The notes under the pieces: generated by a model
What the model was told of the DNA's origin: nothing
The model's input: only the letters and a program-made list of their open reading frames with translations
The model's database searches: none
Position numbers and translations under genes: made by a program
Source of the DNA: Rugalucina vietnamica
Lineage: Eukaryota > Mollusca > Bivalvia > Lucinida > Lucinidae
Direction: 5' to 3'
NCBI GenBank assembly: GCA_964017185.1
Contig: OZ024876.1
Span: forward strand, 15,191,726-15,255,725
DNA length: 64,000 nt
Shown here: piece by piece, positions 1 through 11,520 of the stretch
Layout: each line of letters begins with the position of its first letter
How positions within the stretch are numbered: position 1 is the first letter of the stretch

Positions 1-806
1 CGGGTCAATCATTCTTCCAAGATAATAGTACAAATTGGGTGTAAAAAGTGATTATGCTTACATACAAACATACACGGTTTGTATGTTACAATGCAACTTG
101 AAGTATTTTTATATGTAATCTTTTATCAAATTTGGAGAGTCGGAAGGAGAAAATAAAATAAAAAATATCACATTTTGATTTAATTTTTATTTCAATTTTG
201 CAAAATGTTGGGTAGGAGGGTCCGTAAACCAGAAGATAAAACAATCTGGCCTAAACATATTTATGTTTAAATTGACCGAGTTGTATCTCTCGTTTCAGAC
301 CCATATTCATATTACACACAGAACAATCCTTACCTAGAAATGTTTTCAAAGCGAGGCGGAAGCGGAATTTCAGGTGAGTTATAGTTTCACTTTGAACATA
401 ATAACTGAAAAACGATGAGTGAATATCACCTTAATACATAGCTCTTACACTTGGATTATAGATATTACACCATAATTTGATATGGCTAGTGTGAAGGTTC
501 GTGTGACAACACTTTAACTAGGACAATATCACGGCTGTCGATTTGCCATCAAACTTGGACACACTTTAGCTCTCCTGGATAAAATAACGTTTGTTGGTCT
601 GCACGTGCAAATCTTACACGAATACAAAACGATCTGTACTCAGAGAATAAAATCAGTAAAGCCTTCATACGACCGTATGTATATACTACTACTTAAAGTT
701 TCAGAGGGATCAAAACTTTATTTCGGTTCATATGACACACTGGAAATCTAACACCCAAAAGTTTGCTTTGGATATTTAACAGAATCATCACTGTGCAAAC
801 ATTTCA
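1..806. other. No recognised feature
   Basis: AT-rich sequence. I see no convincing coding frame, RNA gene or match to the repeat families found elsewhere in the window. Confidence 0.4.
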
Positions 807-1105
807 CTGGCAACTCAGTTACCTAAACTTAACTAAAAATATGATAACATACATAAGGCGCCAACAGCACAAAAAATTTAAACACCAAGACATAAAAAAT
901 TAAGTACCACAGAAGAAGTATCGCCTTGGAACGATCATCATGGACAAACAACCATTATGGACAAACAAATAAATCATGATAACCACTATGATGAATCAAA
1001 AACGAGGACTCACAGATTCAGTAAGCTACCCGACGATGGACATCGCTGGGCGCCGATTAACTTACTGAAATCCGGAGCCAAAGAAAGACTCCAGTTGAAC
1101 CCCGG
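807..1105 (-). repeat. Family P 3' tail, internally deleted
   Basis: Minus-strand copy of the retroelement P tail. Diagnostic blocks are CTCAGTTACCTAAACTTAAC, GTATCGCCTTGGAACGATC, CAGATTCAGTAAGCTACCCG and CAGTTGAACCCCGG, in the order seen in the longer copies (for example 11521-12174). The 3' terminal block (GGTACAAGTAGGC) and a middle block are missing. The short open frame here is a by-product of the tail. Confidence 0.8.
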
Positions 1106-1154
1106 CTTCTTTCTGTACCAGTCCCGGCGTCATGCAAACAAGTATGTGCAATGT

Positions 1155-1250
1155 TCGGCGATGCGGTTCTAACGTGTACCAACAATATATGTTTTGAGCA
1201 AAAATAAGAAACTATCATTTTCTTTTATCTAGAGTGAAAATTTTTATTTT
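1155..1250 (+). repeat. Family B foldback, right half only
   Basis: Contains GCGGTTCTAACGTGTACC, then ATATGTTTTGAGCAAAAATA and the A/T-rich tail. These are the right arm of the central hairpin of family B. The left arm is absent. Confidence 0.65.
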
Positions 1251-1961
1251 ATAGAAAAAATAAAGATACGTCGTGTGCGTGTTTCCATAATATAATGTAT
1301 TTTTCTTCATATATTCCAGCTACCAAACGGAGCGACTTAAACAGATTAATTCGGCGGCTTATTGCCATATATGGAAGTAACGAGATAGACTATTCTGGTC
1401 GATCGACAGGAGTTAGATTTGGTCCTGGTGGAAGATGATCCCCTCTCCATGGATAAGAGGACATGCAGCATTTAACATGAATGGTTTACCAAAACTAAAT
1501 CGGACTGTATGCATATTGTTACTTAAAGTGTAAATGGACTTTGAATTCTGTTCATGAGCCGCGTTTTGGGAAATCTTGCTCAACTTAAGCGTATAAAGAA
1601 CAAAGACACACAAGAGATTAAAGTTTTAGATGCATCTTTTTGTTTTCCAGATATACCAAGTATAATTGTTTAACCTTCTTAATCCCTACAGAAATCAATC
1701 ATGCTGCACAGGTTTTCCCATGACGCGTCTCAGTATTTTACTTGCTCAAATATCTTTTAGGGTAAAAGACTCATTAACTTTCAAACATTTATTATTTGCA
1801 TAATTTTGAATATGGCAGAACGTATTTTCAAAGAAATCGAATATGGAGTAAATTAAGGTATTTTTGACGGACTTTATCTTAAAATCATCGTTTTTACTCT
1901 TTCATTCTGTACCTAAATTCGCGTCACAAAGTACTTTGCCTGTGTCATTTGGTCAATACAT
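1251..1961. other. No recognised feature
   Basis: AT-rich sequence without supported coding potential or a repeat recognised elsewhere in the window. Confidence 0.4.
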
Positions 1962-2185
1962 CAGGATAACATGTCCATGAAAAGTATACCCCCTTGACTT
2001 GAATACCAGTTTTATATAGTAAAACTTGGTTTTTGTCTTCTTCTTATTTTTTTATCCAAACATAGATTGCAGGTACCGTGTACCTACAATCGATGTTTTG
2101 AGCAAAAATTTGATAAATATTTTTTTTATTATGAAATTTCCAATTGTTACAGCTGCAAAAATCTCTGAATATTGTATGGATATGT
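1962..2185 (+). repeat. Family B foldback element
   Basis: Begins near AACATGTCCATGAAAAGTAT with the first small hairpin (AGTATACCCCC opposite a degraded partner). The second hairpin follows, with ACATAGATTGCAGGTACC facing GTACCTACAATCGATGTTTT. The central CCTCG block has been lost, so this is a decayed copy. Confidence 0.75.
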
Positions 2186-2816
2186 GTTTGTTATGTATTA
2201 TTGCTTAATACATATTCATAACGGTTACTGCCAATACATTATCCTCCAGAAACTGCATTTTTTATAATTTCACCTTTCTGAAACACCTCAAGTGAAATAT
2301 GACCCTGTCACCATTTTGCATTCCGTAAGTCGAAAAAAGTGCCACAAAAATTTTGAAAATCGGTATTCAAATGAAAATTTGATGATAGAAAAATAATTTT
2401 GAAAGGTGAGCGTTTAGAGGACCGTCAGTCCTTTTGTTTGAATTATTCTGTCATTTTGTATGCATGTCTACGTTCGCCACTCATTAACAATTTCAATAAA
2501 GTATTTTGATACTTGGAATCGAATTCTTATGTTTAAGTCTTATTATATCCAGGTCCAATGACACTACAAGTTGTTGATCTACAACGATTGTATGCGAAGT
2601 AGATTTACATTTCCATATTCTTGTACATCCAAGAATATAATCCATACATCACATAGGCAATTCCGCCTACAGTATTATGAACAGAAAGTTTATCAGCTCA
2701 TTCTCAGCATGTTGGTGATATACATGTAGCTAGCAGCTTAATTTTCAACTAAAACAAAGATGACGGATACAACAGAAAAGTACTATGAGACAGATCAAAA
2801 AGTCGACTTAAAAATA
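2186..2816. other. No recognised feature
   Basis: AT-rich sequence. No repeat family, RNA gene or coding region could be supported. Confidence 0.35.
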
Positions 2817-3281
2817 ATGCACCAGTCATTTGTATCCCCGGCTCCCCCGGGGCCGGGGATAGCGGGGACAAAGCGGGGCTAAAGTGCCTGGCTTTAACCT
2901 CTAATGTGTCCCGGCAGTGCCGGGGATTTGCCGGGGTTATGATTTCCCGCCAGTACACTGTCACATTAATTCAAATTAGATTTTAATGATATTTTTAACA
3001 TTTAATTATCTTTATGGTACTTGTTTAATTTCCAAATGCACCTAAACATTTACATGCATAAAATGAGGCCCTTCTCCCATGTTTCAGTTTCATCAGAACA
3101 ACTCTCAGCTGTTGTTCCACGTTATTGTCAGCCCCTGGGGAGCCGGGGCTTTTAGCAGGGGTTTTACCAAAACTCTTGCCCGGCAGCGCCGGGCTTTTAG
3201 CCGGGCTTTAAAAATTGAAAAGTTAAAAGCCCCGCTATTCCCCGGTCCCGGGGGAGCCGGGGATGCAAATGACTGGTGCAT
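2817..3281. mobile_element. GC-rich MITE with inverted termini
   Basis: About 465 bp, bounded by ATGCACCAGTCATTTGTATC on the left and its near-perfect inverse GATGCAAATGACTGGTGCAT on the right. The subterminal CCCCGGCTCCCCCGG is also inverted at the other end. Internal segments repeat GCCGGGCTTTTAGCCGGG-type motifs. The element is strikingly GC-rich against AT-rich flanks. Both short open frames here are low-complexity by-products. No clear target duplication was found, so the superfamily is unresolved. Confidence 0.75.
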
Positions 3282-3329
3282 GAATCTAAGCAAGACCACA
3301 CCAACCTGTTAGTAAAATTGAGTTACTGC

Positions 3330-3470
3330 ATTGCTGATCAGCGCCTTTGTTTTCGCAACACGGATAGTGCAGTTCGTCTTAAACTTATGTTCGAAATTTC
3401 CTTCTGAGACTGTATATGCGTGTTTATGTTGGAATGGTCAGAAACCCCGAAATGAATTGGAGATTTTCAC
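3330..3470 (-). mobile_element. Family A foldback element, eroded
   Basis: Retains GCTGATCAGCGCCTTTGTTT, the cacggatagt block and GGTCAGAAACCCCGAA, in reverse family A orientation. Both terminal repeats and one hairpin arm are lost. Confidence 0.6.
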
Positions 3471-3477
3471 CCTGTAC

Positions 3478-3980
3478 TGTAAACCGTTGATGCCACGGAG
3501 ATATTGATGCAACATTTCACGAAGGTAGGGGAAATGGAGAACGTTGGAGATTATTTTCATTTTAAAGGCATTAATGCGAGAATGTCTGGGTCGTAACGAA
3601 GAGGAGTATACCAATTGAAGTTATGCTTGCAAATTGCTCAGATCCTTCATCATCGTTTGCAATTATCAAAGTTTCGGTATATACCGGAATCATTCCTTGT
3701 TTCATCCCACTAAAAAGACAATAATGATTTCAACCCGACTTTTGCACAATATGTTGGATCGTTTGGGAAGCAACGCACGTCAGAGTTCATTACCTGGATG
3801 CAACCTACGCACAAGAGGCGTATTTGAAAATGATGCTACCTACGGCGGATCTTTGGGCCAAAAATGATTTTTTCTTACAGCGAACACTTTCGCAGAATGG
3901 AAATCATGTTCAATTTTTGACAGTTTGTGCTGTGAATTGACAGCTTTAGTATTTATTTGGATAAACGTACTTGATTTTTT
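3478..3980 (+). repeat. Family C repeat, first copy, left part
   Basis: Matches 7655-8320 collinearly: GCAACATTTCACGAAGGTAG, GGTATATACCGGAATCATTC, TTGGATCGTTTGGGAAGCAA, CTACGGCGGATCTTTGG and GAATTGACAGCTTTAGTAT. The family is about 1 kb long and unclassified. Short frames in several copies share LDRLGSN-like residues, but stops differ between copies, so no protein is supported. Confidence 0.75.
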
Positions 3981-4394
3981 ATTCTTGCATAGATATCTAT
4001 GCGCATAGCTGTTTGAAGTATTTTTCGATTGGTCGAAAGCCGTGTTCAAACAGCAAAAGCCATGTTCAAATCATGAAATTCACGTGCCGTTTGAACATGG
4101 GTTTTGGCCGACGTCATTGGTCAATGCGACGTGACGTCATGTGTTGGGTAGAAACAAAATGGCCGACGTTGAAGAAGCTCCGCGGTTTTTGGTGAGGTTT
4201 TACGTTGTTAAGTGGATTAGAGTGAAAATGCAAGAATAGCGATCAACCATGGTTTGTTTCAGTGTTCAAACTTTCGCTGGATCACTCGGAAGGTGTTTGA
4301 ACACGCGGCCTGCGGCCTTGTGTTCAAACACCTTCCGAGTGATCCATCGAATATTTGAACACTGAAATCCATGGTTGATCCCTATATTAATTTA
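3981..4394. mobile_element. Insertion inside family C carrying a large palindrome
   Basis: Family C breaks off after TAAACGTACTTGATTTTTT and resumes after about 4394, as shown by collinearity with the uninterrupted copy at 8220-8330. The insert starts with ATTCTTGCATAGATATCTAT, has an inverse of that start near 4229-4238, and ends with the palindrome described separately. It is probably a compound MITE. Exact ends and target duplication are uncertain. Confidence 0.6.
4241..4380. repeat. 140 bp palindrome
   Basis: Left arm begins GATCAACCATGG and right arm ends CCATGGTTGATC. Inner blocks GGATCACTCGGAAGGTGTTT and AAACACCTTCCGAGTGATCC are exact inverses. The centre is CGCGGCCTGCGGCC. Arms are about 60 bp each and mostly complementary, so the single strand could form one long hairpin. 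Confidence 0.9.
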
Positions 4395-4660
4395 CACATG
4401 AATTGAAATATTGTGAAAAGAATAGAATCCAATACCTATCCTTCATAATGCAACGAGTAAAGCTTCTGATTTTCTTGCTCGTTGCTATGGGCGACCTTTT
4501 GCACAATGCTATTGATTTGTAAATCTTTTCTGGAATATGACTGATGCTAGTGGTCCTGAACATTGCAGTTTAACAGACTTCCCTCATGTTACAGATAAGG
4601 TGATATGATTTTATATAGCAATATTGCAACAAACATAGTAGAGTCCTTATCAGGATCCAT
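4395..4660 (+). repeat. Family C repeat, first copy, right part
   Basis: Resumes family C: CCTTCATAATGCAACGAGTA, GCTCGTTGCTATGGGCGACC and GAATATGACTGATGCTAGTG align with 8313-8540. Confidence 0.7.
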
Positions 4661-5937
4661 TTCAAGTCCAGTATACGTTGAAAATAATTTCTGTTTACAT
4701 TGAGGTCATGTCATTTTAATGCCCGCTGTCATCTGTGACATTTGTCCTCATTGCGTTTTGTGTTTACCCATGTAAAATGCAAAACGCTCGGTTTTTTCTA
4801 AAGATATAAACCAGAAAAAGTTTGAGCTGTCTATTGCATGTGCAGCGTTTCCTGGAGAAACCTTAAAAACCAGACACTATATGTATATACTGTACTTAAA
4901 ATGCCATAGTTGAAGGTTAAAATATCCGATAGCCAAACGACCCCGATTTATGGTAATTACCTTAGATTAATCAGATTTAACCCCAATTTAAAATCGTGTT
5001 GGACATTACAGCCCAAGCACGGGTCCATAATAAGTCATTTAATGTCTGAGAAGAGAAAGAAGCAAGTGACCCGACCCGGGCTCGATTTGAAGGCATTTAG
5101 CAGACCGTGCGAGAACACCGTCATGTAGCAGAATTCTCATCACCGGCAGTTATCGGATGCGCGTAAAATTTTATATGGAGCGTTAACGGGAATGCTTATT
5201 TAATCCTTAATATCTTTTTTGCTATTAATCCTATCATTCCTGTGCGAACGGTTCTGTAAAGCCCATTCATATCCCTTTAAGATGAAATTAAAATTAATTT
5301 TCTACCTTATGTAAAAAATAGTCTGTTTGTTGAAATAAAACAGGTACTATCAAAATGTAATAAATATATAGTAAATAAGGAAATTTCTACATCATTTCTG
5401 TCGCTTTCACGCTTATTTGCATCAAAATGCATCATACTACAATTAGTGTGCGAACAGCTTCTATTTGTACAATGCATCTTCTTTTTATTGGTATAATTTT
5501 TGAATTTGTATTTAAATATTAAATTAGTCTGTTTGGATATTTTGATTAGCAGGTAATAATTTCAGTTTCCGCTCGTGCGTTTCCGGATTTTTCCGTACCG
5601 TCACGTAGTTCAGCGGAAAACTTAATCTCTTAACAGGTAAGGTATAGGTATTTTGATTTTATGACACCTCCTGTCATCCGTTGATATAGCGGTCAACGAT
5701 GTGCGATATTAGGAAGTATTTGATAGTTTACTTGATATTGTTTATGATAAGTTTCAGTGTCTAGTTTTTTTTAGCTATGACAGCGAAACTTAGTTACAGA
5801 TTAGAGCGGAGCAATTATAAAGTTTGCTTCGTTCACTGATATAAATTTCTGTTTTAAAGGTACAAAAAGTCAAACAAAGTAATTATGAAGTTACGCAGTT
5901 AATTTAAACCATTAACCGTTCAATTCAAGACATAACA
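4661..5937. other. No recognised feature
   Basis: AT-rich sequence with no supported gene or known repeat. The open frame near 4910-5128 has no recognisable domain. Confidence 0.4.
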
Positions 5938-6190
5938 CCAGGAAAACATGTCCGTGAAAAGTCTACCCCCTTAAACCCCACTATTATATAGAAAAAGTTG
6001 GGTTTGCAGGGAATACCCAATTTTTTTCTTATTTTGCTCCAATACATAGATTGTGGGTACTCGTCAGAACCTGCCTCGGCGAGGCAGTTCTAACGTTTAC
6101 CCTCAATCTATGTTTTGAGCAAAAATAAGAAAAATATTTATACTGAAAATTTTCAATTTTCACAACTTTTGGGCATGTTTTCATAATGAC
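5938..6190 (+). repeat. Family B foldback element
   Basis: Good copy. AGGAAAACATGTCCGTGAAA is followed by the first hairpin (CTACCCCCTTAAACCCCACT). The second hairpin runs from ATACATAGATTGTGGGTACT to AATCTATGTTTTGAGCAAAA around the core CCTGCCTCGGCGAGGCAG. The end is GGGCATGTTTTCATAATG, and that terminal block is repeated once more at about 6195-6217. Confidence 0.85.
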
Positions 6191-6480
6191 CACACCATAT
6201 GTTTTCATAATGACCACACAATAAAAAAATAATTACCAATTAAACTCCAAATATGGATTAATTGTTAAACGAAAGTAAATTAAATGAAATGGAACAGAAT
6301 TCAATGCTGAACAAGAAGGTGCGATCTACTTATTCTCAATATATTACTCAAATATTAACTCATGTTTACAGCATAATTGACATATGAGATCTTCAGACCA
6401 ATCGTCTAGTCAATTAAAGTTACCGAAACATGGCTTTGAACTTCAGACTCGTCGACAGCAAGAAAAGAAACAATGGAAGT

Positions 6481-6482
<2 letters not shown>

Positions 6483-6521
<39 letters not shown>
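6483..6521. repeat. (TC)n microsatellite
   Basis: Uninterrupted TC dinucleotide run of about 39 bp. Confidence 0.95.
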
Positions 6522-6525
<4 letters not shown>

Positions 6526-6653
6526 ATAAATATTTAAATAAATAATTATTTGTAACGTGAAACCGATCATATGGTTTCCGACAAGTTGAACACAAACCAG
6601 GCTGCACAGGCACGCAGCTACTTTGCATCTTCATCATTTGTTTCGCATATGAA

Positions 6654-6680
6654 ATAAATAAATAAGTAAATAAATAAAAA

Positions 6681-6717
<37 letters not shown>

Positions 6718-6720
6718 AAT
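6654..6720. repeat. (AAAT)n microsatellite
   Basis: AAATA repeats with a few interruptions, about 65 bp. Confidence 0.9.
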
Positions 6721-7136
6721 GCGTGAACATTGACAGAGTAATTGAATCATTTTCATTTAATACACTGATCGGTCCATAAGAACAGAAATAAGCTAAATGA
6801 GTGAAATTAAACAGAACTTCAATTTCGAACTTGCATGATTCGACTGCTACCTATATCAGCAAAATACATAGACTGGATCAGTCTGTGGTTGTGTCATTAT
6901 AATATAGTCATAAGCAGGGTTTCATATGTCACCGCTTTAATCCCCGACAAGTTTTAATCGCAGTGTTTTCATAAGACAGGTGTGACACGCGTCCTGTGGC
7001 AATAAATCACAACTTTTATCAAAACACACAAGACAGACACAGACCAACTCCGGAGTGAAAGGCTGTTCGCGAAAGTGCATTTTGTATTTGTCCATCTGCT
7101 TGCGCAGTTATTGGCGCTTTAATTAAAAAATATATA

Positions 7137-7395
7137 CCATTGCGAAACCTTACCCATGCTATATGTAGAGATTTTTAAGAAAAAAAAAAAAATCATTGGA
7201 TTTTTTTTTTTAATATTTTCGCTCATCATATAAATTGCGGGTACACGTTAGGACCGCCTCGCCGAGGCGGTTCTAACGGATACCCACAATGTTTTGTTGC
7301 AGATGAAAAATAGGAAAACAGGTGTGTCCATGCATACCCCGGTTATTTCTATACAAACGTGGGGTTTAAGGGGGTATATTTTACATGGAAATGTT
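7137..7395 (-). repeat. Family B foldback element
   Basis: Reverse-oriented copy. GCGAAACCTTACCCATGC at the left is the inverse of the family 3' end. The core GGACCGCCTCGCCGAGGCGG is a near-perfect palindrome flanked by GGGTACACGTTA and CTAACGGATACCC. The right end carries GTGGGGTTTAAGGGGGTATA and ACATGGAAATGTTTT. Confidence 0.85.
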
Positions 7396-7654
7396 TTATA
7401 AAATTCAATGCTCAAATGTACAGTTGTCACAGTTACAAACACGTCTTTCGTGTCGCGGCTCAGTTGAACTTAACAAATACACGTTCTTGTTGTAGTCTGA
7501 ACTATCAAAAAAATCTACAGGTAAAATTTTAATCTCCTTGCAAATAATAATTATCCTCGGGCCCTTTAAAATAGCTTGCTACCGTTAATTAACCTAGAAA
7601 CAAAAAAGGATGCGGTGCAACGATTTTCCAGGATGCAATACAAACCGAAATCGA

Positions 7655-8540
7655 AAGTAGGTGATAACCACCCTGTATATACTTGATGCAGCCGATAATG
7701 ATACAACATTTCACGAAGGTAGTGGGAAATGGAAAACGGCACGTTTGCGATTATTTAAATTTAATAGGCATTAATGTGATGATGTTTGTGTCGTGAGTCT
7801 GTGGGAAAACAAAGAAAGGATGGCTTCAGTTTTTGCCATAAGTAGTTTCTTAAAAACACACATTACATTGTAACAGAAGTAATAAAAAATTGAATAAATA
7901 TGCTACCGGAAACAAGAAAATTGAGAATTGCTCGAATCCCTCATCTTCGTGTGTCGGTATATACCGGAATCATTCCTTGTTTCTTACCACCAAAAGATAA
8001 TAATGCATTCCAGCCGACTTATGCACGATATGATGTTGACACACCTAGGTTGGATCGTTTGGGAAGCAACGTTTGTCAATGAGTTCATTGCCTAGAAACA
8101 ACCTACGTCCAAGAGGTGTTTTATAAAATGCTGCTAACTGCGGCGGATCTTTGGAACAAAATGATTTTTCTTACGGTGGACTCTCTCGCAGAATGGAAAT
8201 CATGTTCAATTTTTGACATTTTGTGCTGTGAATTGACAGCTTTAGTATCAATTTTGATAAACATACTTGACGTATGCAAATATGGTGAAAAGTTCGGAAC
8301 GCTATATCTGACCTTCATAAGGCAGCAAGTTAAGCTTCTGTTTTGATGCCCGTTGCTATAGGCGATCTATTGCACAATGTCAATGCTGTTTCAATTTGTT
8401 TTGATCTGGAAATCTTTTTCTGGAATATGACGAATGCTAGTGGTCCTGCACAATTGCAATTTAACAGACTCCGCTCATATTTCAGAAAAAATTATCGGAT
8501 GCTATAAGCAACAAACACATTTTAGTCCTTACCATATGTT
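7655..8540 (+). repeat. Family C repeat, fullest copy
   Basis: Uninterrupted reference copy for family C. It runs from CACCCTGTATATACTTGATG through the GGTATATACCGGAATCATTC palindrome-like block, TTGGATCGTTTGGGAAGCAA, GAATTGACAGCTTTAGTATC and GGAATATGACGAATGCTAGT. Two other copies (3478-4660 and 12395-13775) are each split by a different mobile element. Confidence 0.75.
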
Positions 8541-8580
8541 TGGAGAAGGGGGCCGGGGAAAATGTTCACGTCAAACCATC

Positions 8581-8735
8581 CATTCATTAGTAAGCCTTAG
8601 TGGCTTACTTGGGTGGTTATATATGAATCGATTTATGGATGTCATGACATCCTAATTTTAAGGTTAAAGTCTCATAAAATGGTAGCAACGTCCCGACATG
8701 TCCACAAATTCAAACAAACAAACAGACATTAGATA
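8581..8735 (+). repeat. Family Q repeat
   Basis: Matches 35285-35445: GTAAGCCTTAGTNGNTTACT, GATGTCATGACATCCTAAT, CATAAAATGGTAGCAACGTC and a 3' CAAACAAACAAA run. Probably a SINE-like or LINE-3' fragment; class uncertain. Confidence 0.65.
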
Positions 8736-8844
8736 GTTTACCCTAATGTGATTTTTTATATTACACAATATTCAACAAGTTTCATTAGACCTACAGGAAT
8801 GTTTTCGATCGCAACATACGGGTATATATGTACTCGTCACTCTA

Positions 8845-8950
8845 AGCTCCCCGGTTCACGCCGGTTTGATGAACCGTGACGAACCGGGATAGGACCGTAG
8901 CGCTACCGTGAAGAAGCAGGGTAAACCGGGGGCGAACCGGGAGAGATGTC
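8845..8950. repeat. Short GC-rich inverted repeat
   Basis: CTCCCCGGTTCACGCCGGTTT faces the inverse of AAACCGGGGGCGAACCGGGA. The middle holds CCGTAGCGCTACCG, itself palindromic. About 105 bp in all. Confidence 0.6.
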
Positions 8951-9660
8951 TAAAACCAGAAAACCGGGGCGACCTTTCTGTTTGAGAACAATGTCTAAAA
9001 CCCCCTTTTTATATATAGAAGCTAGATATAGAAGCTATCCTTTTTGCAATGCCCAGTTTTGCACATATAGTTATTATATAAACGTTAATTACATGCATTT
9101 TTAAAAAAAAACACTCGCATTTCACACACCCCGGCGTATTTTCATGCCAATACTATATGAGAATACACCCGGGCATTACTTATATAGACTAGCTCGGCAC
9201 ATTTTACGGGAAGATAAGGACATGAAAATATTTCCTCTTCCAGTCTCCCTCTTTCTGTATCCGGAGAAAACATTTATCAGTGAAGTGTTGAAAGAAATGT
9301 GCACTAGGAACTAACAAGTTGCCTAGATGTGAGGCTTACTAGGATAACTCACTGAGCCGACCTGAACCTAGTGATTGACCGTAGACGTAAAACACTTATT
9401 CAAAAACAAAGATGATGGGAATCACACAAGGTGTCTCAATGCGATTGAGCACATATGTTTTTATCACATACATGTGATACTGATGTGCCGATTTGTGAGG
9501 CCTGTATAGGGTATTTTGGGATAGGGGATATCGACCTATTTTTGTCAGAGATACTGGTATTATGTCCTATTGCATCACTCATTCATTCGAAATTATCTGC
9601 CGTGGTTGGAAGGTCTAGTTGGCAGATCACATGATGTGTAGCTTCTATAAATACCACAAA
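8951..9660. other. No recognised feature
   Basis: No supported gene or repeat in this AT-rich stretch. Confidence 0.35.
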
Positions 9661-9925
9661 CGGCCCCCGTGGCCGAGCGGTTAAGAGCGCTGTTTCCTAA
9701 TCACTCGATCATCTCACCGCTGTGTCTGGTGTAGGTTCGACCCCTGCACAGGCCACATGTGAGACAAGCCAAGTTCTGCTTGCGGGTGTGCCAGGTGGTT
9801 TTTCCCTGGGTTCTCCCGTTTTCGCCCACCAACTGATTGGCCCGTCTCATATGAGCTGAAAATATCTTGAAAGGGACGTAAAACTGAAATGAAAAATAAA
9901 TAAATAAATAAATTAATTAATTAAT
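9661..9925 (+). mobile_element. tRNA-derived SINE
   Basis: The 5' head resembles a class II (Leu/Ser-type) tRNA: GTGGCCGAGCGGTTAAGAGC contains the RNA polymerase III A box, and GGTTCGACCCC is a good B box. A non-tRNA body follows (TTGCGGGTGTGCCAGGTGGT, then CTCATATGAGCTGAAAATAT) and a 3' end CTTGAAAGGGACGTAAAACT with an AAATA repeat tail. The head cannot be a working tRNA because the body continues directly. A second copy lies at 28739-28925. Confidence 0.85.
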
Positions 9926-10143
9926 ACGACAGCTAATTCCAGTTGTAAGATGTCTTGTAGAATAGCTACTTGCCTGAATTTCTCAACAAGTTTCAAGTCA
10001 TATGTGTACAATGTACTGATATTCATACCTTACCAGAACTACTTTATTTGACTACACAGCAATAACAAGAGCAACACAGGGGTCAACGTATAAGGAAAAC
10101 CTTTACGCACGCTAACACAACTGACACATGTTTTTCTCAATAA

Positions 10144-10792
10144 AGGTAAAAGTAGGCAATGATCAGGAAATGTCGCAATCAGAAAAAAATTCCCACTCCA
10201 AAAATCGAGGTGAAAAAAAAAAAATAAATAAATAAAAATAAATAAAAAATAAATAAAATAAACAATCAGGTACTTATACTAGGATAACATATCAGAAGTA
10301 ATGGGCGCCAGTGACGCCCATTACTACTCAAATCGTAAGCCGAGTGAGCAGCTATTTTTCCAGTAGGTGGCCACTCAGTTACCTAAACTTAATCAAAAAT
10401 ATGTTAACGTACATAATGCGCAAACAGCACAAAAATTCAACACCAAGACATAAACCAATACGAACCACCACAGAAGTACCGCCTTGGATCGACCAGTATT
10501 ATATAAAATTACTAGCGGGCTTTTAAAATCGATTTTATATTGCCATAACATCACCCTCAGCTTCTGCAGTGGTTCACAACATTGCGTTAGTTGTTCGGTC
10601 CTCGTTGTGAATCTCTAACTAGTCAAAGAGTCATTAAGGACAAATAAATCATGGAAACCACCATGATGAATCAAAAACGAGGACTCACAGATTCAGTAAG
10701 CTGCCCGATGATGGAGATCCCTGGGCGCCAAATAACTTACTGAAAATCCGGAGCAAAAGAAAAAATACCAGTTGAACCCCGGTGGGCCAAGC
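10144..10792 (-). repeat. Family P 3' tail
   Basis: Nearly complete minus-strand tail, from AGGTAAAAGTAGGCAATGAT (inverse of the common 3' end) to CCCCGGTGGGCCAAGC. It carries a small extra insertion at about 10289-10327 that contains an 11 bp inverted repeat (AGTAATGGGCG / CGCCCATTACT). The ORF-like stretches are by-products. Confidence 0.85.
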
Positions 10793-11010
10793 GATAATCA
10801 TATTTTTCACCGAAATTATGGTCATGTTGTCGATATACATATAAGCGGATATTGGTAATAATGTGGAAGTTATACCTGCGAAATACTTCGCACATTCACC
10901 TGGATATACACAGTTTTCACAAAAATATGAAACAATATATATGTAACACTTTACACATTGACGTTTTCCGTCAATATACATTCAAAACGCAAAAAGGTCA
11001 CATATTTGAG

Positions 11011-11054
<44 letters not shown>
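11011..11054. repeat. poly(A) tract, 44 bp
   Basis: Uninterrupted run of A. It could be a retroposed tail on the plus strand, but no recognisable source sequence precedes it. Confidence 0.9.
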
Positions 11055-11056
<2 letters not shown>

Positions 11057-11433
11057 AATCAAACATGTTCGAATTTTCTGAAAAATTTCTAAAAATCTGA
11101 TACATAATTTGTGTACTTTTGCACGAATTCAGCTATTTTATTACCACTTGAAACGCAAACGGTTCCATATAAGCAATTTAAACATATAAAAAAAACGCCC
11201 AGTTGTCCAGTTGCTGATGCTAACAGTGACACACATGCAGACGTATTGACAAATCAATGCACCCAATACATACGTAACTTTTGTCGAATGTTTTAAATAC
11301 GCGTGTAAACCGCTTCAAGCTTACAACAAGAATAACGTCAATATTTTAAACGAAAACAGTCATGCATACTGCGTTGTAAGGGCTAACAGACAACCATTTG
11401 ATGGAAAATTAATAAGTAGGTTTTTGGGAAGTG

Positions 11434-11516
11434 GGGAGCGCGATGGCGTAGTGGTAGAGTACATACAGATGGCCAGAGCGAGAGGTCCAGGGTTTGATAC
11501 CTATCTTCGCCGTGAA
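11434..11516 (+). mobile_element. tRNA-like SINE head
   Basis: GATGGCGTAGTGGTAGAGTA fits a pol III A box region and GGTCCAGGGTTTGATACC fits a B box. The same head type occurs inverted at 21044-21127. Here it stops at the 3' end of a family P tail (11521), so only the head remains. Confidence 0.65.
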
Positions 11517-11520
11517 GTAA

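Noticed and set aside
9661-9760. Functional tRNA gene (Leu/Ser-like)
   Set aside because: A and B boxes are present, but the sequence continues into a SINE body with a repeat tail and has a damaged sister copy; no reliable cloverleaf or anticodon could be assigned.
11011-11054. poly(A) as the end of a processed pseudogene
   Set aside because: No coding or known transcript sequence is recognisable upstream and no target duplication is evident.
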